64,000 nt of DNA from CAYNHT01 sp964397485 (GTDB lineage Bacteria; Bacillota_I; Bacilli_A; RF39; UBA660): assembly GCA_964397485.1 (NCBI GenBank), contig CAYNHT010000001.1:358733-422732 (forward strand), given 5' to 3'. Positions 43,530-52,523 of the stretch are shown here, in pieces. Below the pieces are notes generated by a model, which did no database searches, was not told the origin of the DNA, and was given only the letters and a program-made list of their open reading frames with translations. Both the position numbers and the translations under genes were made by a program. The number at the start of each line of letters is the position of its first letter. The first letter of the stretch is position 1.

Positions 43530-43999
43530 CTAAAAACCAATATAAAACATATAGAATGCTAAAGCAATGATAAGCAATCCAAAAACAACTTTAACTATAT
43601 TGTTTACTAGTCCATACTTTTCAGAATTATTTATTTTTTGAACAAAGCCAATAGACGTTCCTGATATTACGACTAAAAAACTATGACCTATTGAGTATAA
43701 AAGCAATAGTAAAATACCCCAAAACAAACTCACTTTTGTACTAACAAGAGCTAATAGAACAATTAAAACAGGAGCCATTGCTTTACAAGGAATACACTCT
43801 GCTCCTCCAATATCTAATAATTCCGGATAACCAAGTGCTAGCGTTTCCTTTAAGTTAAAATCACTTTCAGCTAACAGTTCAAATCCTGAAATGGTATTTT
43901 CACTATTTTTTGTGTCTCCTTATTACTTTTAACTATATTTATAATTAAAATACCAAATAAATCCGCTACAATAATCAATACTCTTAATAATTTTTTACC
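43530..43999 (-). pseudogene. Collapsed thioredoxin-CcdA fusion
   Basis: Reading the minus strand from 43999: KKLLRVLIIVADLFGILIIN (signal anchor of an exported thioredoxin, no ATG), then a frame change in the A-run of acacaaaaaatag, then ISGFELLAESDFNLKETLAL, GYPELLDIGGAECIPCKAMAPVL (thioredoxin CxxC) running straight into IVLLALVSTKVSLFWGILLLL and GHSFLVVISGTS, the C-terminal half of a CcdA membrane protein. Start codon, reading frame and the thioredoxin/CcdA junction are all damaged. An 82-residue frame starting at 43778 is the only intact piece. Confidence 0.78.
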
Positions 44000-44052
44000 T
44001 TCTTATAATTATACGATGACCAATTTTTGAATATAGTAAATAGACAACCTTG

Positions 44053-45054
44053 TTAAAAAATAAATTGAAATAGATTAAACATATAGCCTATTAGAATTAT
44101 ACCTATAGAAACAATAGCGATAAAAGTTACCAATAATTTTGGCTTCATTACTTTACTTAACATGACCATTGATGGTAATGATAAAGCCGTAACCCCCATC
44201 ATAAATGTCAATATTGTCCCTATTGGAACATTTTTAGAATATAACGCTTCTGCTATGGGAATTGTACCAAATATATCCGCATAAATAGGAATTGCTACAA
44301 GAGCAGCAAGTATAGGAGCAAACGGATTTTCATTACCAATGATACCTGTTATAACATCCTCCGGTATGACATTATGAATAAGAGCACCTATTCCTACCCC
44401 AATAAGAATAAATAAAAATACTTTTCTAAGTGTCGATGCAGCTTGTTTGTAAGAATATTTGATTCTTTCTTTTTTACTCAACTCTTTTTCTTCAATATCG
44501 ACTGACTTAACATTTTTCACGAAATTTTGAACATGCATTCCTATGCCTGTTTTTTCTATTATAACACCGCCTATTACTGCAAGTATGACACCAACTACCA
44601 TATATGTTATAGCTATTGGTAGTCCAAATATTGATAGTAGGAGTAAAAATGAGGCAAGATCAACAAATGGTGATGATATCAAAAATGATATAGTAATACC
44701 TATCGGCATGCCACTTGACACAAACCCAATAAAAATTGGAATTGATGAACAACTACAAAATGGGGTTATTGTACCAAGTAGTGCACCCATGATATTTCCT
44801 TTTATCCCACTGAATCTACTCAAAATTTTCTTAGTCTTTTCAGGTGGTAAATATGACTGGATATAAGATATTATAAATATTAATATACACAATAAGATAA
44901 CAATTTTAATAGTATCATAAATAAAAAATTGTAATGCTCCACCTAATGTGCTATTTAAATCAAATCCTAACATTTCTAACAATCTACCGATTAATCTATT
45001 CAACCATTTCATACTTAATAAATTATCTGAAATAAACAACCAAACTTCTTTCAT
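44053..45054 (-). CDS. ArsP/YraQ-type permease (DUF318)
   Basis: 333 residues, eight or more membrane segments. The family hallmark TPFCSCSSIPIFIGFVSSGM (Cys residues for metalloid or thiol chemistry) and FLISSPFVDLASFLLLLSIF are present. ArsP relatives export organoarsenicals; other members are linked to redox proteins. Its ATG overlaps the arsR stop by 4 bases, so it is under ArsR control. The substrate here could be arsenic or another thiophilic compound. Confidence 0.85.
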   Translation of the reverse strand: MKEVWLFISDNLLSMKWLNRLIGRLLEMLGFDLNSTLGGALQFFIYDTIKIVILLCILIFIISYIQSYLPPEKTKKILSRFSGIKGNIMGALLGTITPFCSCSSIPIFIGFVSSGMPIGITISFLISSPFVDLASFLLLLSIFGLPIAITYMVVGVILAVIGGVIIEKTGIGMHVQNFVKNVKSVDIEEKELSKKERIKYSYKQAASTLRKVFLFILIGVGIGALIHNVIPEDVITGIIGNENPFAPILAALVAIPIYADIFGTIPIAEALYSKNVPIGTILTFMMGVTALSLPSMVMLSKVMKPKLLVTFIAIVSIGIILIGYMFNLFQFIF

Positions 45055-45344
45055 TTTTGTACACTCATTTCTTCGATTTCAAATTTTTCTATAAATTTTT
45101 TAATATTTTGAAATTCATCATATCTAATTTTATAAACGCACCACGTACCTCTTTTATAATACGACACTAACTGTGAGTCAACCAGCATTTTCATATGGTA
45201 TGCAAGAGTCGGCTGGGTAATCTTGAAATTTTCCAATAATTTGCAGGCACATACCTCGCCTTCAGTATTTATAATGGATAATATTTTTAGTCTATTTGGA
45301 TCTGATAGAGCCTTAAATATATCTACATATTTAGTAATTTCCAT
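45051..45344 (-). CDS. ArsR/SmtB-family metalloregulator
   Basis: 97 residues. Winged helix: FKALSDPNRLKILSIINTEG, VCACKLLENFKITQPTLAYH, MKMLVDSQLVSYYKRG. The VCAC motif in helix 3 is the place of the ELCVCDL metal site of ArsR proteins, with Cys residues that bind As(III)/Sb(III). It represses its own operon; a perfect inverted repeat overlaps the promoter. Confidence 0.93.
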   Translation of the reverse strand: MEITKYVDIFKALSDPNRLKILSIINTEGEVCACKLLENFKITQPTLAYHMKMLVDSQLVSYYKRGTWCVYKIRYDEFQNIKKFIEKFEIEEMSVQK

Positions 45345-45397
45345 AATTATTCCTCCTAATATATTATATAGAAAACTATCTATATTGTACCTTCTTA

Positions 45398-45426
45398 ATT
45401 ATAGATATTTATCTATAATTAGTCAA
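45398..45426 (-). promoter_or_regulatory. arsR promoter with palindromic operator
   Basis: Minus strand TTGACT (45421-45426), 17-base spacer, TATAAT (45398-45403). The perfect repeat aattatagat (45397-45406) / atctataatt (45411-45420) fills the spacer. A related half-site pair ATATAG/CTATAT lies at 45366-45385. Confidence 0.8.
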
Positions 45427-45530
45427 TACTTGTTTTTTTTACCTTTGAATACTTAATTACTAATACTATTTTTTATCAAAACAAAAAAGCCTATGATTTA
45501 TCATAAACTTTTATCTATATTTGATGCCTT

Positions 45531-45992
45531 CTATTTTATAAGTCCGTTTTGTTCAAAAAATATATATAACTCATCTTCAGGTAAATACCCTATTTGAGAA
45601 TCTATTTTTTTTCCATCTTCTATTATAATTAAAGCTGGTGTTCCAAAATTATTAGGATCTAGATCTAGTTTTTGAAAAATAGTGTTTTGGTCACTTTGTT
45701 TAATATCACTCATATTTATATATGTGCTTTTTATATTATACTTGCCAACTAAATTATTAAGACTTGGTCTAATCTTGTTACACCAACTACAAGTTGGACT
45801 CCCTAAATATATTAATTGTTTTTCATTAGATGCTAAAGCTGCCTTCCAATCTCCACTAGCATCATTGTTACTTCCACCTATTGCTAGATTACCATTAATA
45901 ATTATTAATATAACTCCTAAAATAATTATTCCGATTATTATTCCTATGATAAAACCTGGTTTCATTTCCCTATTTCTTTTTCTTCTACTCAT
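45531..45992 (-). CDS. Membrane-anchored thioredoxin-like protein
   Basis: 153 residues. Basic N-terminus, membrane anchor at about 13-33 (FIIGIIIGIIILGVILIII), then a thioredoxin domain with YLGSPTCSWCNKIRPSLNNL (CxxC) and NNFGTPALIIIEDGKKIDS (cis-Pro). Faces outside, so it may keep exported proteins reduced or oxidised. RBS AGGTAGTACA. Just upstream of the arsR operon but separately transcribed. Confidence 0.82.
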   Translation of the reverse strand: MSRRKRNREMKPGFIIGIIIGIIILGVILIIINGNLAIGGSNNDASGDWKAALASNEKQLIYLGSPTCSWCNKIRPSLNNLVGKYNIKSTYINMSDIKQSDQNTIFQKLDLDPNNFGTPALIIIEDGKKIDSQIGYLPEDELYIFFEQNGLIK

Positions 45993-46047
45993 TGTACTAC
46001 CTATCCTTCCATTGCTACCTTTTAATTATTATCTATATCTTAAAACA

Positions 46048-46200
46048 CTAATGACAACTTGGAATCGTTATCGAAGATCTATTTGTATTTGTATTTATAT
46101 CAGAAGTTTTTATTTCCTCTTTTTCGTCATTGTTTACACAACCAGTTACAAGCAACAAAAATATAAATATAATTATCATTTTGTGCGTTAATCCCAACAT
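46048..46200 (-). CDS. 50-residue lipoprotein
   Basis: ATG 46200 behind GGAGGGATTGCT gives MLGLTHKMIIIFIFLLLVTG then Cys21 (lipobox LVTGC), and a short Asn/Thr-rich tail ending in PSCH. It lies 55 bases upstream of the thioredoxin-like gene and could be co-transcribed. Function unknown; possibly the stub of a larger lipoprotein. Confidence 0.6.
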   Translation of the reverse strand: MLGLTHKMIIIFIFLLLVTGCVNNDEKEEIKTSDINTNTNRSSITIPSCH

Positions 46201-46308
46201 AGCAATCCCTCCATTAGTACATTTCTTGACAGTTTTAAATGTATATTAAAATTATCACATATAATTATGAGGATTTTATGAAGTTGATTAAACACCAAAT
46301 TTAATATA

Positions 46309-46337
46309 TAAAAAAATTTGTGATTTTTCACAAACTT
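46309..46337 (-). terminator. tRNA-Cys terminator
   Basis: tttgtga-AAAA-tcacaaa followed by T7 on the minus strand. Confidence 0.8.
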
Positions 46338-46349
46338 TTATTTCTTATT

Positions 46350-46423
46350 TGGAGGGGCCGGCCGGATTTGAACCGGCGCTCAGGGAGTTGCAGTCCCATG
46401 CCTTACCACTTGGCTACGGCCCC
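46350..46423 (-). tRNA. tRNA-Cys (anticodon GCA)
   Basis: 74 bases with encoded CCA. Acceptor GGGGCCG pairs with CGGCCCC; anticodon stem GGGA/TCCC closes loop CTGCAAC with GCA; T-loop GTTCAAATC. Confidence 0.95.
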
Positions 46424-46435
46424 ATCAACATAAAC

Positions 46436-46464
46436 ATTATATCAAATAAATATATTTTCGGCAA
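46436..46464 (-). promoter_or_regulatory. tRNA-Cys promoter
   Basis: Minus strand TTGCCG (46459-46464), 17-base spacer, TATAAT (46436-46441). Confidence 0.7.
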
Positions 46465-46597
46465 TACTTTTTTTATAAATCATTCTATATTTATATTATA
46501 TGTTCATCCTTACTTAATAGTATCAAAAAAATATTTATATCCCATTTTATTGATTATTGCATATTATAATGTGAATTACCTATTTAGGAGGATTTAC

Positions 46598-47227
46598 ATG
46601 TTTGTAATACCAATTATTGTTTTTGCTGTTGCTTCTAGTAGTGACGGTTTTGTGGTTGGCTTTTCATATGGTATTAAAAAAGTTAGGATAAATTTTTTTA
46701 GTAACTTCGTAATTTCTATTATGGCTGGTTTAAGTACTTTTATAATTATGTTATTGGGTAAAAGTATTTTGCCTATTATTCCAGTTAAATATGCCAACTT
46801 ACTGGGTAGTGGTATATTGATATTACTAGGGTTTTATTTGCTGTTTGCAGCAGTAAAAGAGTATCTTGTCAGTATTGACTATAAAAATAAATTAAGTTAT
46901 ACAAAGACAGGTTTGGATGGGTATAAAAATATTTTAAAAACCCCGGAAATAATTGATACTAATAATAATAAAAATATTGAATTCAAAGAGTCTATTGTAT
47001 TAGGTTTTATCCTATGTTTAAATAATATCGGATTAGGTATAGGAGCAAGTATCAGCGGTTTAGATATATATATTACTTCAATATGTTCAATAGTATTTAG
47101 TTTTCTATTTATCCCGTTAGGATATACAATTGGAAAAAAAATTTTAACCAAGAATTTAACTGACTATTCTGAAATGTTTTCGGCCCTAATAATAATACTA
47201 CTTGGTTTATATCAACTTATAATGTAA
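46598..47227 (+). CDS. YtaF/MntP-like membrane protein
   Basis: 209 residues from ATG 46598 (GGAGG 6 bases upstream). A longer open frame runs back through the opposite-strand tRNA-Cys and is not coding. Six membrane segments in two halves of three, each half beginning with a conserved Asp/Asn-containing helix: VFAVASSSDGFVVGFSYGIK and VLGFILCLNNIGLGIGASIS. This is the MntP/YtaF superfamily; length (YtaF 210) favours the sporulation membrane protein YtaF over the shorter Mn exporter. Confidence 0.8.
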   Translation: MFVIPIIVFAVASSSDGFVVGFSYGIKKVRINFFSNFVISIMAGLSTFIIMLLGKSILPIIPVKYANLLGSGILILLGFYLLFAAVKEYLVSIDYKNKLSYTKTGLDGYKNILKTPEIIDTNNNKNIEFKESIVLGFILCLNNIGLGIGASISGLDIYITSICSIVFSFLFIPLGYTIGKKILTKNLTDYSEMFSALIIILLGLYQLIM

Positions 47228-47228
47228 A

Positions 47229-47260
47229 AAATAAGAAACAAAATTAATTGTTTCTTATTT
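47229..47260. terminator. Bidirectional terminator
   Basis: aaataagaaacaa / ttgtttcttattt between convergent genes. Confidence 0.85.
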
Positions 47261-48418
47261 TATTTCTTCTAATTCATCTTTATATAGATTAAATAAATTA
47301 TATTTTTGTTCAATAAAGACTAATAGTGTTTTCAAAGTAGCTACTACCGGTGTTGCGATAATCATTCCAATCACTCCAAAGAAATGTTCAAAAATTAAAA
47401 GTGCGAGAAGGATTGTCACCGGATGTAATTTCATTGTTTTTCCTAATATTAATGGATGTAATATTACGCTTTCAAGAGACTGTAATATTGTAATAAATAT
47501 AATAACCAGTATTCCTATAGATGCATCTTGAGTAAAAGCTACCATAACAGCAATCCCGCCACCTATAAATGGACCGATATATGGAATAATATTTGTAACT
47601 CCACATATTAAACCTAATAACATTGGTGTTTTAACACCAATAACACTTAATATAAGTGTACTAAAGATAAATATTATTGTTGAGATAAATAGTATCCCTT
47701 TTAAGTAAGCAAATAATGATGAGTTGGCTTGGTGAAAAAAACTTCTAGTTGCTTCTCTTGCTTTACTTGGTAAAGTAGATAGTAAAAATTTACCCATATT
47801 TTCAAAATCAAATAATAAGTAAAATCCTATTATTAGTCCTAAAGTAAATAGTCCTATAGCAGCAAATATATGTCCTACTAAAGTTACAATTGTATTAGGA
47901 ATTTCAGTAGTTGTTGAACTTATAAATCCATTTATATAATTAACAAAATCTAATTTTACGACTTCAATATCAATAATTGTCACATCTTTAAAATTTGATA
48001 ATAAGCTTTCTGACCATACAACTGCTTTATCTAAAACAGATGGTAAAATTACTAGAAAATCATTAATTTGGTTTAAAAGAACCGGAAAAAGTGTAGTTAT
48101 ACTCAAATACAGAGTCCCTAATATTACTACATATACTAGTGAAATACCATACACTCTTTTCAAACCTTTTGTTTCTAAGTATTTAATACATGGTTCTAAC
48201 ATCCATGCAATTACTAATCCTAAGAAGAAAGGAGATAATATTTTTAAAAATGTTAGAATAATTGATAATACATTCCATTCTTTTAAAATTAACGTAACAG
48301 CATAAAAACCTATTATTCCAATAAAAACAAATAGCATTTTTAAAATACCACTACTCAAATTCATTACTTCATTTAGTTTACGTATATCTAATTGTCTATC
48401 ATTTATAAATTTTTTCAT
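47255..48418 (-). CDS. AI-2E/YtvI-family transporter
   Basis: 387 residues from ATG 48418 (GGAGAA upstream). Seven or eight membrane segments, with the family C-terminal pattern GVTNIIPYIGPFIGG, LQSLESVILHPLILGKTMKL and HPVTILLALLIFEHFFGVIG. Members export diverse solutes or act in Na+/H+ exchange; YtvI is linked to sporulation. The substrate is not predictable. Confidence 0.88.
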   Translation of the reverse strand: MKKFINDRQLDIRKLNEVMNLSSGILKMLFVFIGIIGFYAVTLILKEWNVLSIILTFLKILSPFFLGLVIAWMLEPCIKYLETKGLKRVYGISLVYVVILGTLYLSITTLFPVLLNQINDFLVILPSVLDKAVVWSESLLSNFKDVTIIDIEVVKLDFVNYINGFISSTTTEIPNTIVTLVGHIFAAIGLFTLGLIIGFYLLFDFENMGKFLLSTLPSKAREATRSFFHQANSSLFAYLKGILFISTIIFIFSTLILSVIGVKTPMLLGLICGVTNIIPYIGPFIGGGIAVMVAFTQDASIGILVIIFITILQSLESVILHPLILGKTMKLHPVTILLALLIFEHFFGVIGMIIATPVVATLKTLLVFIEQKYNLFNLYKDELEEIK

Positions 48419-48458
48419 ACTCACTTCTCCATTTTTTAAATTATAACATTAATTGTTT

Positions 48459-48488
48459 AATAAGTAAACCATAGGTTATTTACTTATT
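48459..48488 (-). terminator. alr terminator
   Basis: taagtaaa / tttactta with an inner acc/ggt pair, overlapping the alr stop; T-rich tail. Confidence 0.5.
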
Positions 48489-49546
48489 TTATATTTTTTA
48501 CTAACTCTTTTACTTATCATACAAATTACTTCGTATGGAATTGTTTTTGTATGTTTAGCAATATCATTTATATGCTTTATGTCCTTAATTACATAAACTT
48601 TATCATACAATTGTACTGACTGATCTATATGCACCATTAGCATGTCCATACATATATTACCAACAATCGGGTATTTATTATCGTTAATAATGACATAACG
48701 CCCTTTATTAGCCCTAATAATACCATCTGCATATCCAATAGGTACTATACCTATTTTTATATCTTTAATAGCTTTATAAGTACCATTATATCCAATTGTT
48801 TCACCTTTTTTAACCTCTTTTATTTCAATTATCTCGCTAATTACTTTATATGTTGATTTTAATTCCAAACTTTGGTCATTAGTAAATCCATACATAATTA
48901 TACCTAGTCTAACCCCATTTGCTATATTCATTTTTTTATATTTTACTAACGTTTCACTATTAGATATATGAATAATAGGAATACTACTAATATCAATGTC
49001 ACAAATCATATTTTCAAATTTCTTTAATTGTTCTTTTGTATGCGAATCATTAAGAGCCCAATAAATATGACTGTATATCCCCTCAAGATAATGAGAACTA
49101 TTTTTTATCATATTGTATACATTTATAAATTCCTCTTTATCTTTAATACCTAGTCGGTTCATTCCTGTATCTAATTTGATATGCATTTTTAGATTGCTAC
49201 AATTATTTTTTAGCAAGTTTTGTAAATATTCTTTTGAACTAATGGTAATAGTAATATTGTATATTATGCATTTTTCGATATATTTTAAATCAATCGGCTC
49301 TAAACATAAAATAGGGATATTATTAAATTTTTTTCTTATTTTTATTGCTTCTTCTAAAGATGATACTGCCATATAATTGCACCCAGCTGCAATAAGAGCT
49401 TTTACCACCTTCAAATCTGTATGACCGTAAGCATCAGCTTTAACGACACCAAAGTAATACTTGTAATCATTATATTTATTTATGATTGCTTTTACATTAC
49501 TAATAATGTTATTTAAGTCAATTTCTGCATATGTGTTTCGATACAT
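48476..49546 (-). CDS. alr: Alanine racemase
   Basis: 356 residues from ATG 49546 (AGGTGATAATT upstream; GTG 49555 is inside the RBS). PLP Lys36 sits in FGVVKADAYGHTDLKVVKAL; MHIKLDTGMNRLGIKDKEEF and VGNICMDMLMVHID are the other signatures. Makes D-Ala for peptidoglycan and for D-alanylation of teichoic acids. Confidence 0.95.
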   Translation of the reverse strand: MYRNTYAEIDLNNIISNVKAIINKYNDYKYYFGVVKADAYGHTDLKVVKALIAAGCNYMAVSSLEEAIKIRKKFNNIPILCLEPIDLKYIEKCIIYNITITISSKEYLQNLLKNNCSNLKMHIKLDTGMNRLGIKDKEEFINVYNMIKNSSHYLEGIYSHIYWALNDSHTKEQLKKFENMICDIDISSIPIIHISNSETLVKYKKMNIANGVRLGIIMYGFTNDQSLELKSTYKVISEIIEIKEVKKGETIGYNGTYKAIKDIKIGIVPIGYADGIIRANKGRYVIINDNKYPIVGNICMDMLMVHIDQSVQLYDKVYVIKDIKHINDIAKHTKTIPYEVICMISKRVSKKYKISK

Positions 49547-49619
49547 AATTATCACCTATTTAATTATATAATAAATAGTGTAAAATTTCAAAAAATAGCG
49601 GTTCTTTATAATAAAAATA

Positions 49620-49648
49620 TTGTTAATTGATGTAAATTAGTCTATAAT
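49620..49648 (+). promoter_or_regulatory. Promoter of the LCP-PASTA gene
   Basis: TTGTTA (49620-49625), 17-base spacer, TATAAT (49643-49648), 28 bases before the start. Confidence 0.7.
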
Positions 49649-49675
49649 TATAAAGTGAACTGTGAGGAGGAAATC

Positions 49676-51856
49676 ATGAGAAATTTATGGAAATTATTAA
49701 CAAAAAATAAACTATGGTTTAGTATTATAGGATTTTTTCTTTTAGTATTAACCGAGGCTAGTTTATATTTATTATATACAATAAATTTATTATCAGGAAT
49801 TGAAAACTTTTTAAGAATTTGCGGAGCTGTTGTGATTGTAATTGTTTGGCTTTTATTTATATTAATTGGAATCAAAATTATATTAAAAAATAAGAAAGTA
49901 AGATCTTTTATATACATATTCTTACTTCTTATATATATAATTGGTTCTTTTGTAGTTTCAATAAATATTAATCAAATATACTCTAAAGTTGAAAACATTA
50001 GTAGTAACTACACTGTACACTCAACAAGCATTGTAACTTTGAAAGATAATGAAGCTGATTCTTTAAAAGATATTGGAAATAAAAAAATTGGAATTATAAG
50101 TGATGAGAACAATATTGAAGGTTATCAAATACCCAAAGATATACTTAAAAAAAATAACATGACTAATGAACTTGATTTATATGATAATTTTATTACTATG
50201 ATTCACTCGTTATATGAAGAAGATATTGAATATATATTCTTACCTACTAATTATGTTGTTATGTTTAAAAATATTGATGGTTTGGAAAATATAGGAAAAG
50301 AAACAAAGATAATCTACACTGAGGAACAAAAAATTAAGAAGAAAAATATAAGCAAAAATTCTACTGTTGATAAACCATTTACTGTTTTATTAATGGGGGT
50401 CGATTCGGAAAAAGAAAATATTAAAGATAGTTCTTTTAACGGTGATGCTTTGATATTACTTACATTTAATCCTAGTACATTAAATACAACTATCCTAAGC
50501 ATCCCACGTGATACTTATGTTCCAATTGCATGTTTTAGCGGGCAAAGACAAAACAAAATAACTCATGCTGCGTGGTACGGTGAAGAGTGTATGATAGCTA
50601 CAATTGAAAATTTCACTGGAATTGATATTAATTATTATTTGAAAATAAACTTCAAGGGTGTTGTTAAACTAGTCGATTCTCTTGGTGGCATCGAGGTTGA
50701 TGTTCCAATGTCATTTTGTGAGCAAGATAGCAACCGTAATTTTAGTAATCTTATTTGTTTAGATAAAGGTGAACAGACAATAAATGGTGAAGAAGCATTA
50801 GCACTATCCAGACATAGAAAGACAATAAACGACTTTGTTAGAGGTCAAAATCAACAATTAATTGTTAGATCGGTTATGAACAAAGCTAAGGATATAAGAA
50901 GTATTGATACAATTTATAAATTGCTTGACACTATAAGCAATAACATGGAAACCAATATGTCTACTACTGAAATTTTATCTTTCTATAATATCGGTAAAGA
51001 CATTCTATTAAAAAGCAAGGATACGGCGGTTGATGAATTATTGGGCATGCAAAGATTATATATAAGTGGATATGATAAATATATATATGATTATAACGCC
51101 ATTACTAATCAGGGGACTCGTCTTAATCTATATAATTTTGTACCTTACAAAGGTAGTTTAGATGCTGTTATTAAAGCTATGAAAATTAACTTAGGAATTG
51201 AAGAAAAAGAAATGGTTAAACACTTTAGTTTTAGTATAAATGATCCATATGAAGAATCAGTAGTTGGAAAAGGTTACTATAACGAAAGTCAAATCCCTTT
51301 AGTTCCAAATTTCATTGGACAATATAAGGAAAATGCAATAAATTTTGGAACCAAATATGGTATTAATATTAATATTTCATATGTTTCTACTAGTGATAGT
51401 AATTACAAAGTTGGACAGATAATAGAACAAAGCGTTCCAACTGATACTGATATTAAATATGTTAATACAATTAATATTAAAGTTGTTGATGAAGTGACAT
51501 ATTTACCAGGAAATCCTAGTGATATTCCAAACTGTAGTATAGAAGAAAATAAGGACCATACTTCATGTAAACTACCAAATTTTGTTGGTAAAGATTATTC
51601 AGTATTTACTAATTGGAACAATAGTTACAAATATAGTATTCAAATTAACATTGTTGAAGTCAATGATGGTGATGATGACTATGATGCTTCAAAAGCAGGA
51701 CAAATCATTTATCAAAGTAAAACATCTGGAACAAGCATTTTTGATTTAATTGGTAATAATTTAGAAATAAAATATATTGCTTACAAATCTCAAGATAATA
51801 ATCCGGAAATACCAGGCACAATTGAGGGACAATTAGAAAACGAAAATAACCAATAA
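49676..51856 (+). CDS. LytR-CpsA-Psr protein with C-terminal PASTA-like repeats
   Basis: 726 residues from ATG 49676 (GGAGG upstream). Three membrane segments at about 14-35, 47-70 and 78-97, an accessory domain at about 115-215, then the LCP domain (235-400) with GDALILLTFNPSTLN, SIPRDTYVPI (catalytic Arg/Asp) and the closing ALALSRHRKTINDFVRGQNQ. Two C-terminal regions (541-606 and 632-704) start with VPNFIG and LPNFVG and read like PASTA domains. LCP enzymes attach teichoic acids to peptidoglycan; PASTA domains would bind muropeptides. Confidence 0.88.
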   Translation: MRNLWKLLTKNKLWFSIIGFFLLVLTEASLYLLYTINLLSGIENFLRICGAVVIVIVWLLFILIGIKIILKNKKVRSFIYIFLLLIYIIGSFVVSININQIYSKVENISSNYTVHSTSIVTLKDNEADSLKDIGNKKIGIISDENNIEGYQIPKDILKKNNMTNELDLYDNFITMIHSLYEEDIEYIFLPTNYVVMFKNIDGLENIGKETKIIYTEEQKIKKKNISKNSTVDKPFTVLLMGVDSEKENIKDSSFNGDALILLTFNPSTLNTTILSIPRDTYVPIACFSGQRQNKITHAAWYGEECMIATIENFTGIDINYYLKINFKGVVKLVDSLGGIEVDVPMSFCEQDSNRNFSNLICLDKGEQTINGEEALALSRHRKTINDFVRGQNQQLIVRSVMNKAKDIRSIDTIYKLLDTISNNMETNMSTTEILSFYNIGKDILLKSKDTAVDELLGMQRLYISGYDKYIYDYNAITNQGTRLNLYNFVPYKGSLDAVIKAMKINLGIEEKEMVKHFSFSINDPYEESVVGKGYYNESQIPLVPNFIGQYKENAINFGTKYGININISYVSTSDSNYKVGQIIEQSVPTDTDIKYVNTINIKVVDEVTYLPGNPSDIPNCSIEENKDHTSCKLPNFVGKDYSVFTNWNNSYKYSIQINIVEVNDGDDDYDASKAGQIIYQSKTSGTSIFDLIGNNLEIKYIAYKSQDNNPEIPGTIEGQLENENNQ

Positions 51857-51886
51857 AAAAATAGTTCAATTGAACTATTTTTTTAT
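51854..51886. terminator. Bidirectional terminator
   Basis: Perfect palindrome around aaaaatagttcaattgaact with A- and T-runs, between convergent genes. Confidence 0.85.
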
Positions 51887-52515
51887 TCACTCATTTCAGC
51901 AATTTCTAGTTTATCATTACTATGTATTATAATTAAACTAACATTTTCTTGATAACCTAAATCCTTTTCATATTTAATATTTAAATCTACATAAAAGGCT
52001 TCATTATCCTTTTTATTTAAATAATCATAACTTTGTTGTGTTATACCTACTATATCAACACTAGTAACAATTGGTAAGGATTGTTTTCTATCACCATAAA
52101 TATTATTTTCAATTTCATGATAAACACTTTCTCTTGCCAATTTTTCAAAATCAGTTTGAAAATCCTTGTATACATACTGTGTTCCACCAATATCGTTTTT
52201 ATTTAATTTATTATCTAATGTAAAAAAATCAGTTAAAAATAATTGCGCAACTATTTTAGCATATTCTTCTTCATTAATCTCTTCTTTCGTTAATTCTTCT
52301 TTTAATAGATTAAAAAGTTGTTTATAATATTCAGTTTCGTTTTCATGTAACTTATAATCTTTTATAGAATCAATTACTTTGACAGATTCTTTTACTTGCG
52401 GTTCTTTGTTTAAATTGTCAATTACAACTATAGCACCAACAATAATTATAATGGCAAGGATAATTAAGACCAATAATTTTTGAACTTTTTTCTTATTTAT
52501 TTTTCTTTTTGCCAT
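51883..52515 (-). CDS. Membrane-anchored unknown paired with LTA synthase
   Basis: 210 residues: basic tail KRKINKKKVQK, membrane anchor at about 14-33, then an extracellular domain with helical ETEYYKQLFNLLKEELTKEE and strand-rich end (EAFYVDLNIKYEKDLGY). GGAGG precedes ATG 52515, 8 bases after the LTA synthase stop, so the two are co-translated. Possibly a helper of polyglycerol phosphate synthesis; no family recognised. Confidence 0.65.
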   Translation of the reverse strand: MAKRKINKKKVQKLLVLIILAIIIIVGAIVVIDNLNKEPQVKESVKVIDSIKDYKLHENETEYYKQLFNLLKEELTKEEINEEEYAKIVAQLFLTDFFTLDNKLNKNDIGGTQYVYKDFQTDFEKLARESVYHEIENNIYGDRKQSLPIVTSVDIVGITQQSYDYLNKKDNEAFYVDLNIKYEKDLGYQENVSLIIIHSNDKLEIAEMSE

Positions 52516-52523
52516 AAAGCCTC

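Noticed and set aside
46349..46597. N-terminal extension of the YtaF-like frame
   Set aside because: It passes through the opposite-strand tRNA-Cys and its promoter; ATG 46598 has a proper GGAGG.
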